A stretch of 64,000 nt of DNA from Pseudomonas alcaliphila JAB1. GTDB taxonomy: Bacteria > Pseudomonadota > Gammaproteobacteria > Pseudomonadales > Pseudomonadaceae. Made by a program: the position numbers and the translations under genes. Positions 55,703-64,000 of this stretch are shown here, one piece after another; positions within the stretch are counted from its first letter, which is position 1, and each line of letters begins with the position of its first letter. Under the pieces are notes generated by a model that did not search any database, had not been told where the DNA came from, and saw nothing but the letters and a program-made list of their open reading frames with translations. The stretch spans positions 2,666,001 through 2,730,000 of the forward strand of contig NZ_CP016162.1 of NCBI RefSeq assembly GCF_001941865.1, given 5' to 3'.

Positions 55703-55870
55703 TCAAGCGCGGCCTCCGCCGTGGCTGTTTTGGCCACCTTTGCGGCCTGCCTCGGAAGCTTTTTCACGGTCATTGGCGAAGTTGCCACCGCTGTTCTGAC
55801 CGCCTTTCTTGCCTGCTTCAGAAGCCTTCTCGCGATCGTTGGCGAAATTGCCAGGATATTTGTTGGTCAT
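55703..55870 (-). CDS. KGG-repeat stress protein (YciG-like)
   Basis: Only 55 residues. Two copies of a 22-residue repeat, each starting GNFANDREKASEAG and ending with K-G-G-Q-N-S (KKGGQNS, RKGGQNS), so it is a glycine-rich KGG stress protein like E. coli YciG and Bacillus GsiB. Ribosome site GAGGAG, ATG 55870. Such proteins are induced in stationary phase and are hydrophilic. It lies beside other stress genes. A second copy of the repeat is visible at the DNA level. Confidence 0.9.
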   Translation of the reverse strand: MTNKYPGNFANDREKASEAGKKGGQNSGGNFANDREKASEAGRKGGQNSHGGGRA

Positions 55871-55988
55871 GTCGTTTCTCCTCAGTGATGGGCAGAATTG
55901 CCCTTGCCCTGATTTGGAGAAAACGCCCTGTTCGGACGTTCAGCCTTTTTCTCCGTCTCGCTCCGTAATCACTGACGAGCGGTCATGC

Positions 55989-56438
55989 TCATTTCCCATC
56001 AGGCCTCTGGATGATGGAGATCTTGCCGTTGCGCTCGATGATCGCGTAGCGAATCTGGTCCAGCCGCTCCAGCCCGCTCTCCCGCGCCGACTCCATGACG
56101 TCATCGAGCGTCAGGCGTGCCTTGTCCATACGCCACTGCATGGGCACGCCGTCTTCCACGATAATGGTCGGCGAACCATCTAACAGTCGCGCCAGCCAGT
56201 CGTTGCGTCGTTTGAGCAGCGAGGCACCGACGTCCAAGGCGATCATGGTCGCGACCACCAGGATCATGTTGGTGACCGAAAAGTCCTCGCCCAACAACGC
56301 CTGCTGAGTGGCCTCGCCAATGATCAGCAGCAGCACGAAGTCGAAGGTGGTGAGCTGCGCCAGTGAACGTCGGCCGGACAGCTTGAACAGAATCAGCAGC
56401 GCCAGGTAGATGGCGCCGGCACGTAGTACAGCATCCAT
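55989..56438 (-). CDS. DUF421 / YetF-like membrane protein
   Basis: 149 residues. Membrane helices in the first 80 (AGAIYLALLILFKLSG; FDFVLLLIIGEATQQAL; MILVVATMIALDVGASLL), then the conserved YetF cytosolic domain (GSPTIIVEDGVPMQWRMDKARLTLDDVM). Shorter than the 200-plus residue Bacillus homologues but complete for this subfamily. Stress-related by context. Ends 10 bases before the previous gene on the same strand, so probably one operon. Confidence 0.88.
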   Translation of the reverse strand: MDAVLRAGAIYLALLILFKLSGRRSLAQLTTFDFVLLLIIGEATQQALLGEDFSVTNMILVVATMIALDVGASLLKRRNDWLARLLDGSPTIIVEDGVPMQWRMDKARLTLDDVMESARESGLERLDQIRYAIIERNGKISIIQRPDGK

Positions 56439-56448
56439 GACCGTCTCC

Positions 56449-56940
56449 TCAGGGGTAAATGAACTGGTTCAGCTCGACCTGCTGGTCGGCTGCGTGGAGC
56501 GTCGTACGATAGGCGCCCACGCCGTCGGCAGTGAGGTGAAGGCTGACGGTGACGCGCTCGGCCTCGCTGGTGAAGGCGAGGATCAGACCACCGGCACCGT
56601 CACTGTCGCTGCGCGACGGCGTGGGCTGTATCGAGTCGATGGAAAAGCCCTCAAGCAGTTCACCAGCGATGTGCAATCGCGCGGTGCCTTGCAGGCGCAC
56701 CTTCAACGGCGACTGCGCGCCGTTGCGTGCGAAGCGCTGGTACTCGACCTGCAGCGCATCCTGCTTGCCACCGACCTGGGCATCACTGAGCGGCCCTTTG
56801 GAAAACAGCCCGGCCAGCGCCAGCGCCATGAGCAGCAGTAGGCCATACCAGCCCAGGCGCTCTATCTTCCAGCCACGGACCTGCAGGGCCATGTTCTCCC
56901 GGACGGGGACGCTGCGACTGCTCTGTTCAGGTAGGTGCAT
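56449..56940 (-). CDS. Hypothetical single-pass membrane protein
   Basis: 163 residues from ATG 56940 (AGGAGG 8 bases upstream). A short cytosolic head is followed by one membrane helix (WYGLLLLMALALAGLFS, about 31-48) and a periplasmic beta-rich domain (LQVEYQRFARNGAQSPLKVRL; QGTARLHIAGELLEGFS). This layout recurs beside DUF421 proteins in Pseudomonas, suggesting a membrane partner. Family function unknown. Confidence 0.7.
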   Translation of the reverse strand: MHLPEQSSRSVPVRENMALQVRGWKIERLGWYGLLLLMALALAGLFSKGPLSDAQVGGKQDALQVEYQRFARNGAQSPLKVRLQGTARLHIAGELLEGFSIDSIQPTPSRSDSDGAGGLILAFTSEAERVTVSLHLTADGVGAYRTTLHAADQQVELNQFIYP

Positions 56941-57138
56941 GTGGGTCTCCTCCTGGAAGCTATGACCAGCCCTGCATGGCAAACATCAGAAGAAAATTTC
57001 CCACAGCGTTCAGTACGGGCACCTGGCGCCCTCCGTCCGTCGGTTTGGGCGACCCATGCCTGGCCGTGGCAGTCCCTAGTTGCACAGGGCCACGCGTGGC
57101 CCGTTTGCGTTGACTAGCGCGGCATGGGAGGTGACCGA

Positions 57139-58788
57139 ATGAGCATCAAGATCGGGCTGGCCGGCCTGGCCATTGCACTGGGCAGCCAGGCCGTTCAGGC
57201 ACAAGAACCGAACAAGGTGGACGTTCTGCTCATAGGCGGCGGCATCATGAGTTCCACCCTGGCGGTATGGCTCAACGAACTGGAGCCGCAGTGGTCGATG
57301 GAGATGATCGAGCGCCTGGACGCGGTCGCCGAAGAAAGCAGCAACGGCTGGAATAATGCCGGCACCGGCCACTCGGCCCTGGCCGAACTGAACTACACGC
57401 CGGAGGACAAGGACGGCAATATCAACATCAGCAAGGCCATCGAGATCAACGAATCGTTTCAGGTCACCCGGCAGTTCCTTGCCTGGCAGGTGCGCCAGGG
57501 CGTGCTGGAAAATCCACCTTCCTTCATCAACAGCACGCCGCACATGAGCTTCGTCTGGGGTGACGACAACATCCGCTTCCTGAAGAAGCGCTACGATGCG
57601 CTGCAGGCCAGCCCACTGTTCAGCTCCATGCAGTATTCCGAAGACCCGGAGCAAATTCGCAACTGGGTGCCGTTGATGATGGCCGGACGCGATCCGCAGC
57701 AGAAACTCGCAGCCACCTGGTCGCCGGACGGCACCGACGTCAACTTCGGCGAGATCACCCGCCAGTTCGTCGGCCATCTGCAGCAGCAGGACAACTTCTC
57801 GCTGCGGCTGTCCACCGAGGTTCGCGACATCAGCCGCAACGATGACGGCTCCTGGCGCGTGGCCTTCCGCAATCTCGACGACGCTAGCGAGGGCATCACC
57901 GATGCCCGCTTCGTCTTTGTCGGCGCGGGCGGCGGTGCGCTGAAACTGTTGCAGAAATCCGGTATTCCCGAGGCCGAGGAATATGGCGGCTTCCCAGTGG
58001 GTGGCTCATTTCTGGTCACCGAGAACCCGGAAATCGCTATCCGCCACATGGCCAAGGCCTACGGCATCGCACCGACAGGAGCCCCACCGATGTCGGTGCC
58101 GCACCTGGACACCCGCGTACTCGACGGTAAGCGCATGATCCTGTTCGGCCCATTCGCCACCTTCTCAACCAAATACCTCAAAGAGGGCTCTTACTGGGAC
58201 CTGTTCAGCAGCATGACTACCAGCAACTTCTGGCCGATGACCCAGGTAGGTCTGAGCGAATTCAGCCTGGTGCGCTACCTGATCGGGCAGGTCATGCAAT
58301 CGGACGATGACCGTTTCGAAGCCCTGCAAACCTACTACCCAGAAGCCAACAAGGATGACTGGCGTCTCTGGCAGGCCGGCCAACGCGTGCAGATCATCAA
58401 GCGCGATGCGGACAAGGGTGGCGTACTGAAGCTGGGCACCGAAGTGGTCACCTCAAAGGACGGCAGCATTGCTGGTCTGCTAGGCGCATCACCCGGAGCC
58501 TCCACGGCTGCACCGATCATGTTGGATCTGTTAGAGCGCGCGTTCAAGGACCAGCTCGCTTCGGCTGCCTGGCAGGAAAAACTACGCGAAATCGTGCCCA
58601 GCCACGGCGTCAGCCTCAACGAGAATCCGCAGCAGTTTCAGGAGGTATGGACCTATACCAGTCGGCTTCTGCAACTCGCGACGGCCGACGCCGAGGTCGA
58701 TGACGAAGAGGCCGGCCCAAGCGATCTGCGGCCGATCGACCAGTCCGAGGAAACGGAAAAGGATATCGACCCGGAGCTAGCACCTTGA
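57139..58788 (+). CDS. mqo: Malate:quinone oxidoreductase
   Basis: 549 residues from ATG 57139 (GGAGGTGA upstream; 57124 lacks a ribosome site). FAD-dependent, membrane-associated oxidation of malate to oxaloacetate with electron transfer to quinone. Dinucleotide motif [16 protein letters not shown] (about 29-44), then [35 protein letters not shown] and the C-terminal [15 protein letters not shown], all family hallmarks. An N-terminal signal-like stretch ([14 protein letters not shown]) is unusual for an inner-leaflet enzyme but seen in this subgroup. Extra acidic tail. Confidence 0.93.
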   Translation: MSIKIGLAGLAIALGSQAVQAQEPNKVDVLLIGGGIMSSTLAVWLNELEPQWSMEMIERLDAVAEESSNGWNNAGTGHSALAELNYTPEDKDGNINISKAIEINESFQVTRQFLAWQVRQGVLENPPSFINSTPHMSFVWGDDNIRFLKKRYDALQASPLFSSMQYSEDPEQIRNWVPLMMAGRDPQQKLAATWSPDGTDVNFGEITRQFVGHLQQQDNFSLRLSTEVRDISRNDDGSWRVAFRNLDDASEGITDARFVFVGAGGGALKLLQKSGIPEAEEYGGFPVGGSFLVTENPEIAIRHMAKAYGIAPTGAPPMSVPHLDTRVLDGKRMILFGPFATFSTKYLKEGSYWDLFSSMTTSNFWPMTQVGLSEFSLVRYLIGQVMQSDDDRFEALQTYYPEANKDDWRLWQAGQRVQIIKRDADKGGVLKLGTEVVTSKDGSIAGLLGASPGASTAAPIMLDLLERAFKDQLASAAWQEKLREIVPSHGVSLNENPQQFQEVWTYTSRLLQLATADAEVDDEEAGPSDLRPIDQSEETEKDIDPELAP

Positions 58789-58838
58789 AACATGCTTCTG
58801 CACCTTTAACTCAGAATGGTGGGGCGGCTCTTCCCCCT

Positions 58839-61370
58839 TTAGACGATCCCAAGCCTGTCCCACATGGCTTGGGTCAAGCGTTGTCGATTGGAATAGCCGC
58901 GCCAAGGAGACGCCTGCAACGCATCCAGGCGCTGCACAAGATTGGCGATTGTCCATTGCTGGGCACTACGCAGACCGTCCAGTTCGTCGCGGGCAATCGG
59001 CACCGAAACCGGAAGCCCCGGCCGTGCACGCAAGGAATAGGCCGCCACCGTGCTGGCGCCCCGTCCGTTGCGCAGGTAGTCGATGAAGATCTTGCCAACC
59101 CGGTTCTTCGGCCCGGATGTGGCGGTGAAGCGCTCCGGCAACTGGCGAGTCATGAACTGGGAGATGGCCTTGGCGAAAGCCTTGACCGTATCCCAGTCGG
59201 CGCGCCGGGCCAGCGGCACGACAATGTGAATGCCCTTGCCGCCGCTGGTCTTCAGGAAGGCATCCAGGCCCAGTTCATCCAGAACCGCCAGGGTCAGGCG
59301 CGTCGCTTCCAGCATGCTACGCCAGGGCAGCGCCGGGTCCGGATCAAGGTCGAGTACGAAGCGGTCGGGCGTTTCGATACGTTCGCTGGTGGCGCCCCAG
59401 GTATGCAATTCAATACAGCCCATCTGCGCAGCCCCGACCAGCGCTGACAGGCTGTCGATTTCCATCAACCGGGCATGCCCGGGATCGAGCTTCGGATCCA
59501 GGTGCCTGATGTTGGGTATCGCCAAACGCTCGGCGTGCTTTTGGAAGAACTGCTCGCCCCCGACGCCATCGGGCGCTCGCACCAGTGAAACCGGGCGATT
59601 GTCCAGGTGCGGTAGTAGCCATTCGCCGATGCGTTCGTAGAACTGCGCCACCTGCAGCTTGGTGGTACCGCTTTGCGGGTCGATCACCCGCTGCGGATTG
59701 CTGATCGGTACGCCGCCCACTACTGGATTACCGGCTGTCGTGTGGCGGGTAGCGGTAGATTTGTCCGGTTTTCTGTCTTCGGCCGCAGCCGCCTTTGGGC
59801 GCTCGCGAACAATCTGCACGGCCGGCTTGTCATTGCGCAGCGCGATGAAGCTGGCCTGGCGCACGATCCCCTCGCGCGTCCATTCGGCGAACTCCACCTC
59901 GCACACCAGTTTCGGCTCGACCCACCTTACGCCGCGGGTCAGCGCTGCCGTGAGTCTTTTCGATAAGGGCGATTCGGTACACGCCAACGTCTGTAGGCGT
60001 TGCATCAACGCCTTGAGCGCTGCCTCGCTGAACCCGGTACCGACCCGTCCGGCATAACGCAGACCGCTCTCCTCGTTCACCGCCAGCAGTAACGCGCCAA
60101 AGCCGGTACGGCTGCCCTTCGGAGCCGTGTGACCGACGATGACGAACTCCTGGCGCAGGCGGCACTTGAGCTTGATCCAATCCGCACTGCGGCGTGAGAC
60201 ATAGGTGCTGCCGGCACGCTTGCCGATCACCCCTTCCAGCGACATCGCGCAGGCGCTGTCGAGAATGCTCTGATGATCGACGTTGAAGTCGGCGGAGAAG
60301 CGCAGCGGACTGCTGCGCGTGCGCCCGAGGAGCGCCCTGAGCCGGGCTCGGCGTTGCTCAAGAGGCGTCTGGCGCAGGTCTTCGCCGTTAAGAAAGGGAG
60401 CGTCGAACAGATAGTAGATCAGATCATGGCTACGGCCGATGTCGAAGGCGTTCTGCAACTGCTGGAAATCCGGCAGCCCCTGTTCGTTGAGTGCGACCAC
60501 TTCGCCATCCAGCCAGCTGTCATGCAGGCCGAGCTTGGCCAGGGCCTTGGCCTGCATGGGCAGACGCCCTGTCCAGTCATGGCCGTTACGGGTGAACAAG
60601 CGCACCTCGTCGTCCCGGATTCGCGCCAGGATGCGGTAGCCGTCGTACTTCACCTCGTAGCGCCAGTCACCCTCAGGGGGCCCATCCACCAGAGTGGCCA
60701 GCTGCGGCGCCAGGAGGTCGGGAAACCTGGTCGAGGACGATGTGTTCGCCTTCGACCTCGCAGCAGCCTCGTGTTTGGTGGTTTTGCCGGGCTTGCTCGG
60801 GCCACCCACCAGCGCGCCGCTGATCACGCTCTGCGGCAAGGCGTCGAGAATGTAGTAATCATTGCTGGAGCACGCTGCGTCGTCACGTTCCTTGATCAGC
60901 AGCCACTGCTCCTTGTCACCGCTACCGCGCAGACGGGTGCGAACCAACGTCCAGTCGCCGGCCAGCTTTTCGCCGACCAGGCTGAACTTGAGCTTGCCGG
61001 CGACATAGGCGGCAGAAGGATCGCCATGCGGCTGCCAGATGCCGTGATCCCAGACAATCACGTCTCCCGCCCCATAGCTGCCCTCGGGGATGCTGCCTTC
61101 GAAATCGGCATAATCCAGCGGATGATCTTCCACATGCACGGCCAGGCGCTTGTCGCGTGGGTCCAGGCTCGGCCCCTTGGGCACCGCCCAGCTCTTCAGC
61201 GTGCCATCCAGCTCCAGGCGAAAATCGTAGTGCAACCGCCGGGCATCGTGTTTCTGGATCACGAAACGCAGGGCACCGGCCTTGCGCCCGCGCTTGTGCG
61301 GTCGTTCGCGGGGCTCGCTGGTCTGCTCGAAGTTGCGTTTGCGGCTGTACTCGCTCTGGGTTCTGGCCAT
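58839..61370 (-). CDS. ligD: Multifunctional DNA ligase D (LigD)
   Basis: 843 residues, in Pseudomonas domain order. The N-terminal 3'-phosphoesterase (about 30-180: HYDFRLELDG, YADFEGSIPEGSYGAG) is followed by the ATP-dependent ligase (nucleotidyl-Lys in YEVKYDGYRIL, about 240; DGEVVALNEQG; IKLKCRLRQEFVIVG). The C-terminal polymerase/primase has RFVLDLDPDPALPW, ASTVAAYSLRARPGLPV. It repairs double-strand breaks with Ku. It lies 15 bases from ku on the same strand. Confidence 0.96.
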   Translation of the reverse strand: MARTQSEYSRKRNFEQTSEPRERPHKRGRKAGALRFVIQKHDARRLHYDFRLELDGTLKSWAVPKGPSLDPRDKRLAVHVEDHPLDYADFEGSIPEGSYGAGDVIVWDHGIWQPHGDPSAAYVAGKLKFSLVGEKLAGDWTLVRTRLRGSGDKEQWLLIKERDDAACSSNDYYILDALPQSVISGALVGGPSKPGKTTKHEAAARSKANTSSSTRFPDLLAPQLATLVDGPPEGDWRYEVKYDGYRILARIRDDEVRLFTRNGHDWTGRLPMQAKALAKLGLHDSWLDGEVVALNEQGLPDFQQLQNAFDIGRSHDLIYYLFDAPFLNGEDLRQTPLEQRRARLRALLGRTRSSPLRFSADFNVDHQSILDSACAMSLEGVIGKRAGSTYVSRRSADWIKLKCRLRQEFVIVGHTAPKGSRTGFGALLLAVNEESGLRYAGRVGTGFSEAALKALMQRLQTLACTESPLSKRLTAALTRGVRWVEPKLVCEVEFAEWTREGIVRQASFIALRNDKPAVQIVRERPKAAAAEDRKPDKSTATRHTTAGNPVVGGVPISNPQRVIDPQSGTTKLQVAQFYERIGEWLLPHLDNRPVSLVRAPDGVGGEQFFQKHAERLAIPNIRHLDPKLDPGHARLMEIDSLSALVGAAQMGCIELHTWGATSERIETPDRFVLDLDPDPALPWRSMLEATRLTLAVLDELGLDAFLKTSGGKGIHIVVPLARRADWDTVKAFAKAISQFMTRQLPERFTATSGPKNRVGKIFIDYLRNGRGASTVAAYSLRARPGLPVSVPIARDELDGLRSAQQWTIANLVQRLDALQASPWRGYSNRQRLTQAMWDRLGIV

Positions 61371-61385
61371 GCTGATCGCTCCGGC

Positions 61386-62255
61386 TTATTTACGCGCGGT
61401 CTTTGCGGCGGGCTTACGCGAGGTCGTACCTTTGGCCGTCGCCTTGGCTTTCGGCTTGCTCGCAGGTTTACCCGCCAGGCTGCGTTTGAGCAGCTCGGTA
61501 AGATCTATGACATCGGCACTGCGTCGTTCCTCTTCGCCTTCGACTCGCTCCACCTCCTCGATCTTGCCGGCCTTGGCCTTGCGTTCCACCAGCGCCATGA
61601 TGCGGTCCTGGAAGCTGTCGACGTACGCATCCGGCTGCCAGTCAGCGCTCATGTCTCGTATCAGACGCTTGGCCATGTCCAGCTCACTCTTGGCCAGTTT
61701 CGGCTGAGTGACGGCCTGGCCGAGTTCCAGCGAATCCAGGCTGCGAACCTCGTCGGGCCAGCGCAACATCACCAGCACCAGCGCCGACTCCAGCGGCATC
61801 AGTGCTGCCAGATGCTGGCGGGTGTGCAACACCACATAGGCCAGGGCTACCTTGTGGGTACCGCTCAGCGCCTCACGCAGCAGGGCATAGACCTTTTCGC
61901 CGCGGCGGTCGGGAGCCAGGTAGTACGGTCTGTCGATGTTTTGCAGCGGTATCTGCTGACTGTCGACGAACGCGAAGATATCGATGGTCTGGGTCGCTTC
62001 GGGATGAGCAGCTCGGATTTCCTCTTCACTGAGCACCACATAGCGGCCCTTCTCATAGGCCACACCTTTGACGATGTTCTCCTTGCTCACCTCTTTGCCG
62101 GTGGCTTTGTTCACCCGCTTGTAGCCGACCGCCTCCATGCTGCGCTTGTCCAGCCAGTCAAAGTCCACGCCCTGTGTGGACGTGGCCGACAATAGCGCGA
62201 CCGGGATATGCACCAGACCGAAGCTGATGGCGCCCTTCCAGATAGCCCTAGGCAT
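61386..62255 (-). CDS. ku: Ku, non-homologous end-joining protein
   Basis: 289 residues from ATG 62255 (MPRAIWKGAISFGLVHIPV, the conserved family start). The Ku core (VKGVAYEKGRYVVLSEEEI; IDRPYYLAPDRRGEKVYALL; ALMPLESALVLVMLRWPDEV) forms a DNA-encircling homodimer. The Lys/Ala-rich tail (KPASKPKAKATAKGT) is the usual extended C-terminus. An in-frame ATG at 62270 is possible. Upstream of ligD; both probably sigma-S dependent as in P. putida, which is inferred. Confidence 0.95.
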   Translation of the reverse strand: MPRAIWKGAISFGLVHIPVALLSATSTQGVDFDWLDKRSMEAVGYKRVNKATGKEVSKENIVKGVAYEKGRYVVLSEEEIRAAHPEATQTIDIFAFVDSQQIPLQNIDRPYYLAPDRRGEKVYALLREALSGTHKVALAYVVLHTRQHLAALMPLESALVLVMLRWPDEVRSLDSLELGQAVTQPKLAKSELDMAKRLIRDMSADWQPDAYVDSFQDRIMALVERKAKAGKIEEVERVEGEEERRSADVIDLTELLKRSLAGKPASKPKAKATAKGTTSRKPAAKTARK

Positions 62256-62541
62256 GGTGATCGCATCCATATGTGTCGTGGACCGCCGGCACGTTGTAGA
62301 TGCTGCCAAAGCGACTACGGCCTGAAATGAAGAATCTGATAGTCATGGTGTGCCTCCGTCAGCCTACGTGACCCTACTGCTCGCTCAATCAGTCGACTGC
62401 CGGCAGGAGCAGAAGGTTTTACTGAAATGTCAGGTGACAGGAGGGGCGTACTGAACGGGCCTGCACCGCTCGTCCAGATACGTGAACTCACCCGCGGCCC
62501 CTTCCTCGATAAAGGACTTGCCTACCGATGAGGATCACCCC

Positions 62542-63708
62542 ATGCGAGCACTCACTTATCACGGAAGCCATGACGTACGTGTCGAGACCGTTGCCGACCC
62601 GGTCATGCTGGCTGACGACGACATCATTCTGCGGGTGACCGCCACCGCTATCTGCGGTTCGGATCTGCACCTGTACCGTGGCAAGATTCCACAGGTCAAG
62701 GATGGCGATATCTTCGGCCACGAATTCATGGGCGAGGTAGTCGACACCGGCTCCGCGGTGAACCGGGTAAGCAAAGGCGACCGTGTGGTAGTGCCATTCG
62801 TCATCGCCTGCGGCACCTGTTTCTTCTGCGCCATGGATTTGCACGCTGCCTGCGAGACCACCAACCCCGGCCGCGGCGCCATCCTCAACAAGAAACAGAT
62901 CCCATCCGGCGCCGCACTCTTTGGTTACAGCCATCTCTACGGAGGTGTGCCTGGAGGACAGGCGCAATATGTGCGGGTGCCCAAGGCCAACGTCGGCCCA
63001 CTGAAAGTGCCGGGCCCCCTTGACGACGAACAGGTGCTGTTCCTCACCGATATCCTGCCCACTGGGTACCAAGCGGCGGTCAACGCCAGCGTCAGACCAG
63101 GCAGCAGTGTGGCGATCTACGGCGCCGGCCCGGTGGGGTTGATGGCAGCCGCTTGCGCACGACTGCTCGGTGCCGAGCAGATATTCATGGTCGATGAGTC
63201 GCCCTATCGCCTGGAATTCGCCCGCCAGACCTATGGCGTCATTCCGATCAATTTCGACCAGGTGGACGACCCGGCCGCAGCCATCATTGAGCAGACAGCA
63301 GGTCATCGCGGCGTAGACGCGGCCATCGACGCAGTAGGGTTCGAAGCCAAGGGCAGCACCACCGAAACCATCCTCACGGCGCTCAAACTGGAGGCCAGCA
63401 GTGGCAAGGCCTTGCGCCAGTGCATCGCCGCCGTTCGCCGAGGCGGCACCGTGAGCGTGCCGGGGGTCTATGCCGGTTTCATCCACGGGTTCCTGTTCGG
63501 CGACGCCTTCGACAAGGGCTTGACCTTCAAGATGGGCCAGACCCATGTCCAGCCTCTCCTGCCGAAGCTGTTGGAGCATGTCGAACGTGGCGAGCTGAAA
63601 CCTGAGGTGATCATCAGCCACCGCCTACCCCTGGAGCAGGCGGCAGAAGGCTACAAGCTGTTCGACAAGCAGCAGGACGACTGCCGCAAGGTAGTGCTGC
63701 GACCCTGA
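62542..63708 (+). CDS. Zinc-dependent alcohol/formaldehyde dehydrogenase-like protein
   Basis: 388 residues from ATG 62542 (GAGG upstream). Catalytic zinc ligands in [11 protein letters not shown] and [10 protein letters not shown]; structural zinc Cys set in [15 protein letters not shown]. The NAD(P) Rossmann motif is [17 protein letters not shown]. Closest by reading to the glutathione-independent formaldehyde dehydrogenase-like group. Transcribed alone, divergent from ku-ligD. The substrate is not evident. P. aeruginosa carries a similar gene near ku. Confidence 0.9.
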   Translation: MRALTYHGSHDVRVETVADPVMLADDDIILRVTATAICGSDLHLYRGKIPQVKDGDIFGHEFMGEVVDTGSAVNRVSKGDRVVVPFVIACGTCFFCAMDLHAACETTNPGRGAILNKKQIPSGAALFGYSHLYGGVPGGQAQYVRVPKANVGPLKVPGPLDDEQVLFLTDILPTGYQAAVNASVRPGSSVAIYGAGPVGLMAAACARLLGAEQIFMVDESPYRLEFARQTYGVIPINFDQVDDPAAAIIEQTAGHRGVDAAIDAVGFEAKGSTTETILTALKLEASSGKALRQCIAAVRRGGTVSVPGVYAGFIHGFLFGDAFDKGLTFKMGQTHVQPLLPKLLEHVERGELKPEVIISHRLPLEQAAEGYKLFDKQQDDCRKVVLRP

Positions 63709-63715
63709 CCGTACC

Positions 63716-63940
63716 TTACTTGCTGTGCTCCGGCGAAGACGGTGGATGGGCCATGCCGCGCGGCCCGAACAAGCCCCACAAGCCCAGACCGAGTACCGGC
63801 AATAACACGATGAGCAGCGACCACAGGGCCTTGGAATCAACGCCCTTGTCGCTGCGGTACACGCTGACGATGGCCCACAGGTCGAGCAGGATGATGATGA
63901 CGCCGAGTGCAATGAACAGAAAACCAAATTCGCCGAGCAT
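63716..63940 (-). CDS. Small PLDc_N-domain membrane protein
   Basis: 74 residues from ATG 63940 (GGAGG 9 bases upstream; 63958 is an alternative). Two membrane helices (FLFIALGVIIILLDLWAIV and ALWSLLIVLLPVLGLGLWGLF) joined by a short YRSDKGVD loop, the phospholipase D N-terminal (PLDc_N) membrane module without any catalytic domain. Its ending GPRGMAHP is typical. Function unknown. Convergent with the dehydrogenase, 7 bases apart. Confidence 0.85.
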   Translation of the reverse strand: MLGEFGFLFIALGVIIILLDLWAIVSVYRSDKGVDSKALWSLLIVLLPVLGLGLWGLFGPRGMAHPPSSPEHSK

Positions 63941-64000
63941 GTCGAGGTTCCTCCACATTGGGTGTTTCTGTTGTGGCCGTATCCCGGCCCTATGGTTCAG

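Noticed and set aside
60273..62195. 640-codon open frame on the plus strand
   Set aside because: Antisense to ligD and ku, which carry all catalytic motifs. No ribosome site or recognisable domain.

Overview
The window is a Pseudomonas chromosome segment, most like the mendocina / pseudoalcaligenes / stutzeri side of the genus. This rests on a MexT-MexE-MexF locus with divergent mexS, two OprD-family porins, an imuA-imuB-dnaE2 cassette, PtrA/DUF2790 copper-induced peptides, DNA ligase D with Ku, and a dif site matching the gammaproteobacterial form. Product names come from reading the proteins; no database search was run.

Layout. (1) 1-10.8 kb: RND efflux locus mexT-mexE-mexF (mexF runs off the left edge) with divergent mexS, then cheV, an unknown gene, an AraC-type regulator, and two divergent genes that have lost their 5' ends at a single deletion junction (an FAD/NADH oxidoreductase and a MocR-type regulator), then an OprD porin. 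(2) 11.1-16.3 kb: the SOS mutagenesis operon imuA-imuB-dnaE2 behind a palindromic LexA box. (3) 16.3-17.5 kb: a gene-poor stretch holding the chromosome dimer resolution site dif at 16687-16714. KOPS-like octamers mostly point toward it from both sides, so this is the replication terminus. (4) 17.5-43.05 kb: a copper/silver resistance island. It has a CusCBA-type efflux system with CusF fused to the adaptor, periplasmic copper oxidation (copA, copB, a His-rich cytochrome c, a DUF411 protein), a bufferin operon (precursor, MNIO/DUF692 enzyme, DUF2063 partner), a CopZ-like chaperone, a CPx-type Cu(I) ATPase, a cupredoxin, two PtrA-like peptides and the CopRS two-component system. A Gabija-type anti-phage pair (gajA, gajB) sits inside the island. 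Five copies of a TTACA-N4-TGTAA-type box lie upstream of island genes and are the likely CopR operators. A CueR-like dyad precedes the chaperone. (5) 43.1-47.8 kb: an IS3-family element interrupted by a complete group II intron, with its right and left ends joined to unrelated flanks and an AbiEi-like gene cut at its edge. (6) 47.8-64 kb: a stress and stationary-phase cluster with a GNAT-Rnk/GreA fusion, three ferritin-like proteins, an FAD-Rieske oxidoreductase, a KGG-repeat protein, a DUF421 membrane protein, malate:quinone oxidoreductase, ligase D and Ku for end joining, and a zinc alcohol dehydrogenase.

How the parts work together. In the island, CopS should sense periplasmic copper and CopR should induce the genes carrying the box. 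Cytosolic Cu(I) would be bound by the CopZ-like chaperone and exported by the P-type ATPase, then oxidised or sequestered in the periplasm by CopA, the cupredoxin and the bufferin, or expelled across both membranes by CusCBA. The terminus is a common landing zone for acquired DNA. The island, its defence pair, the IS and the intron all lie within about 31 kb of dif.
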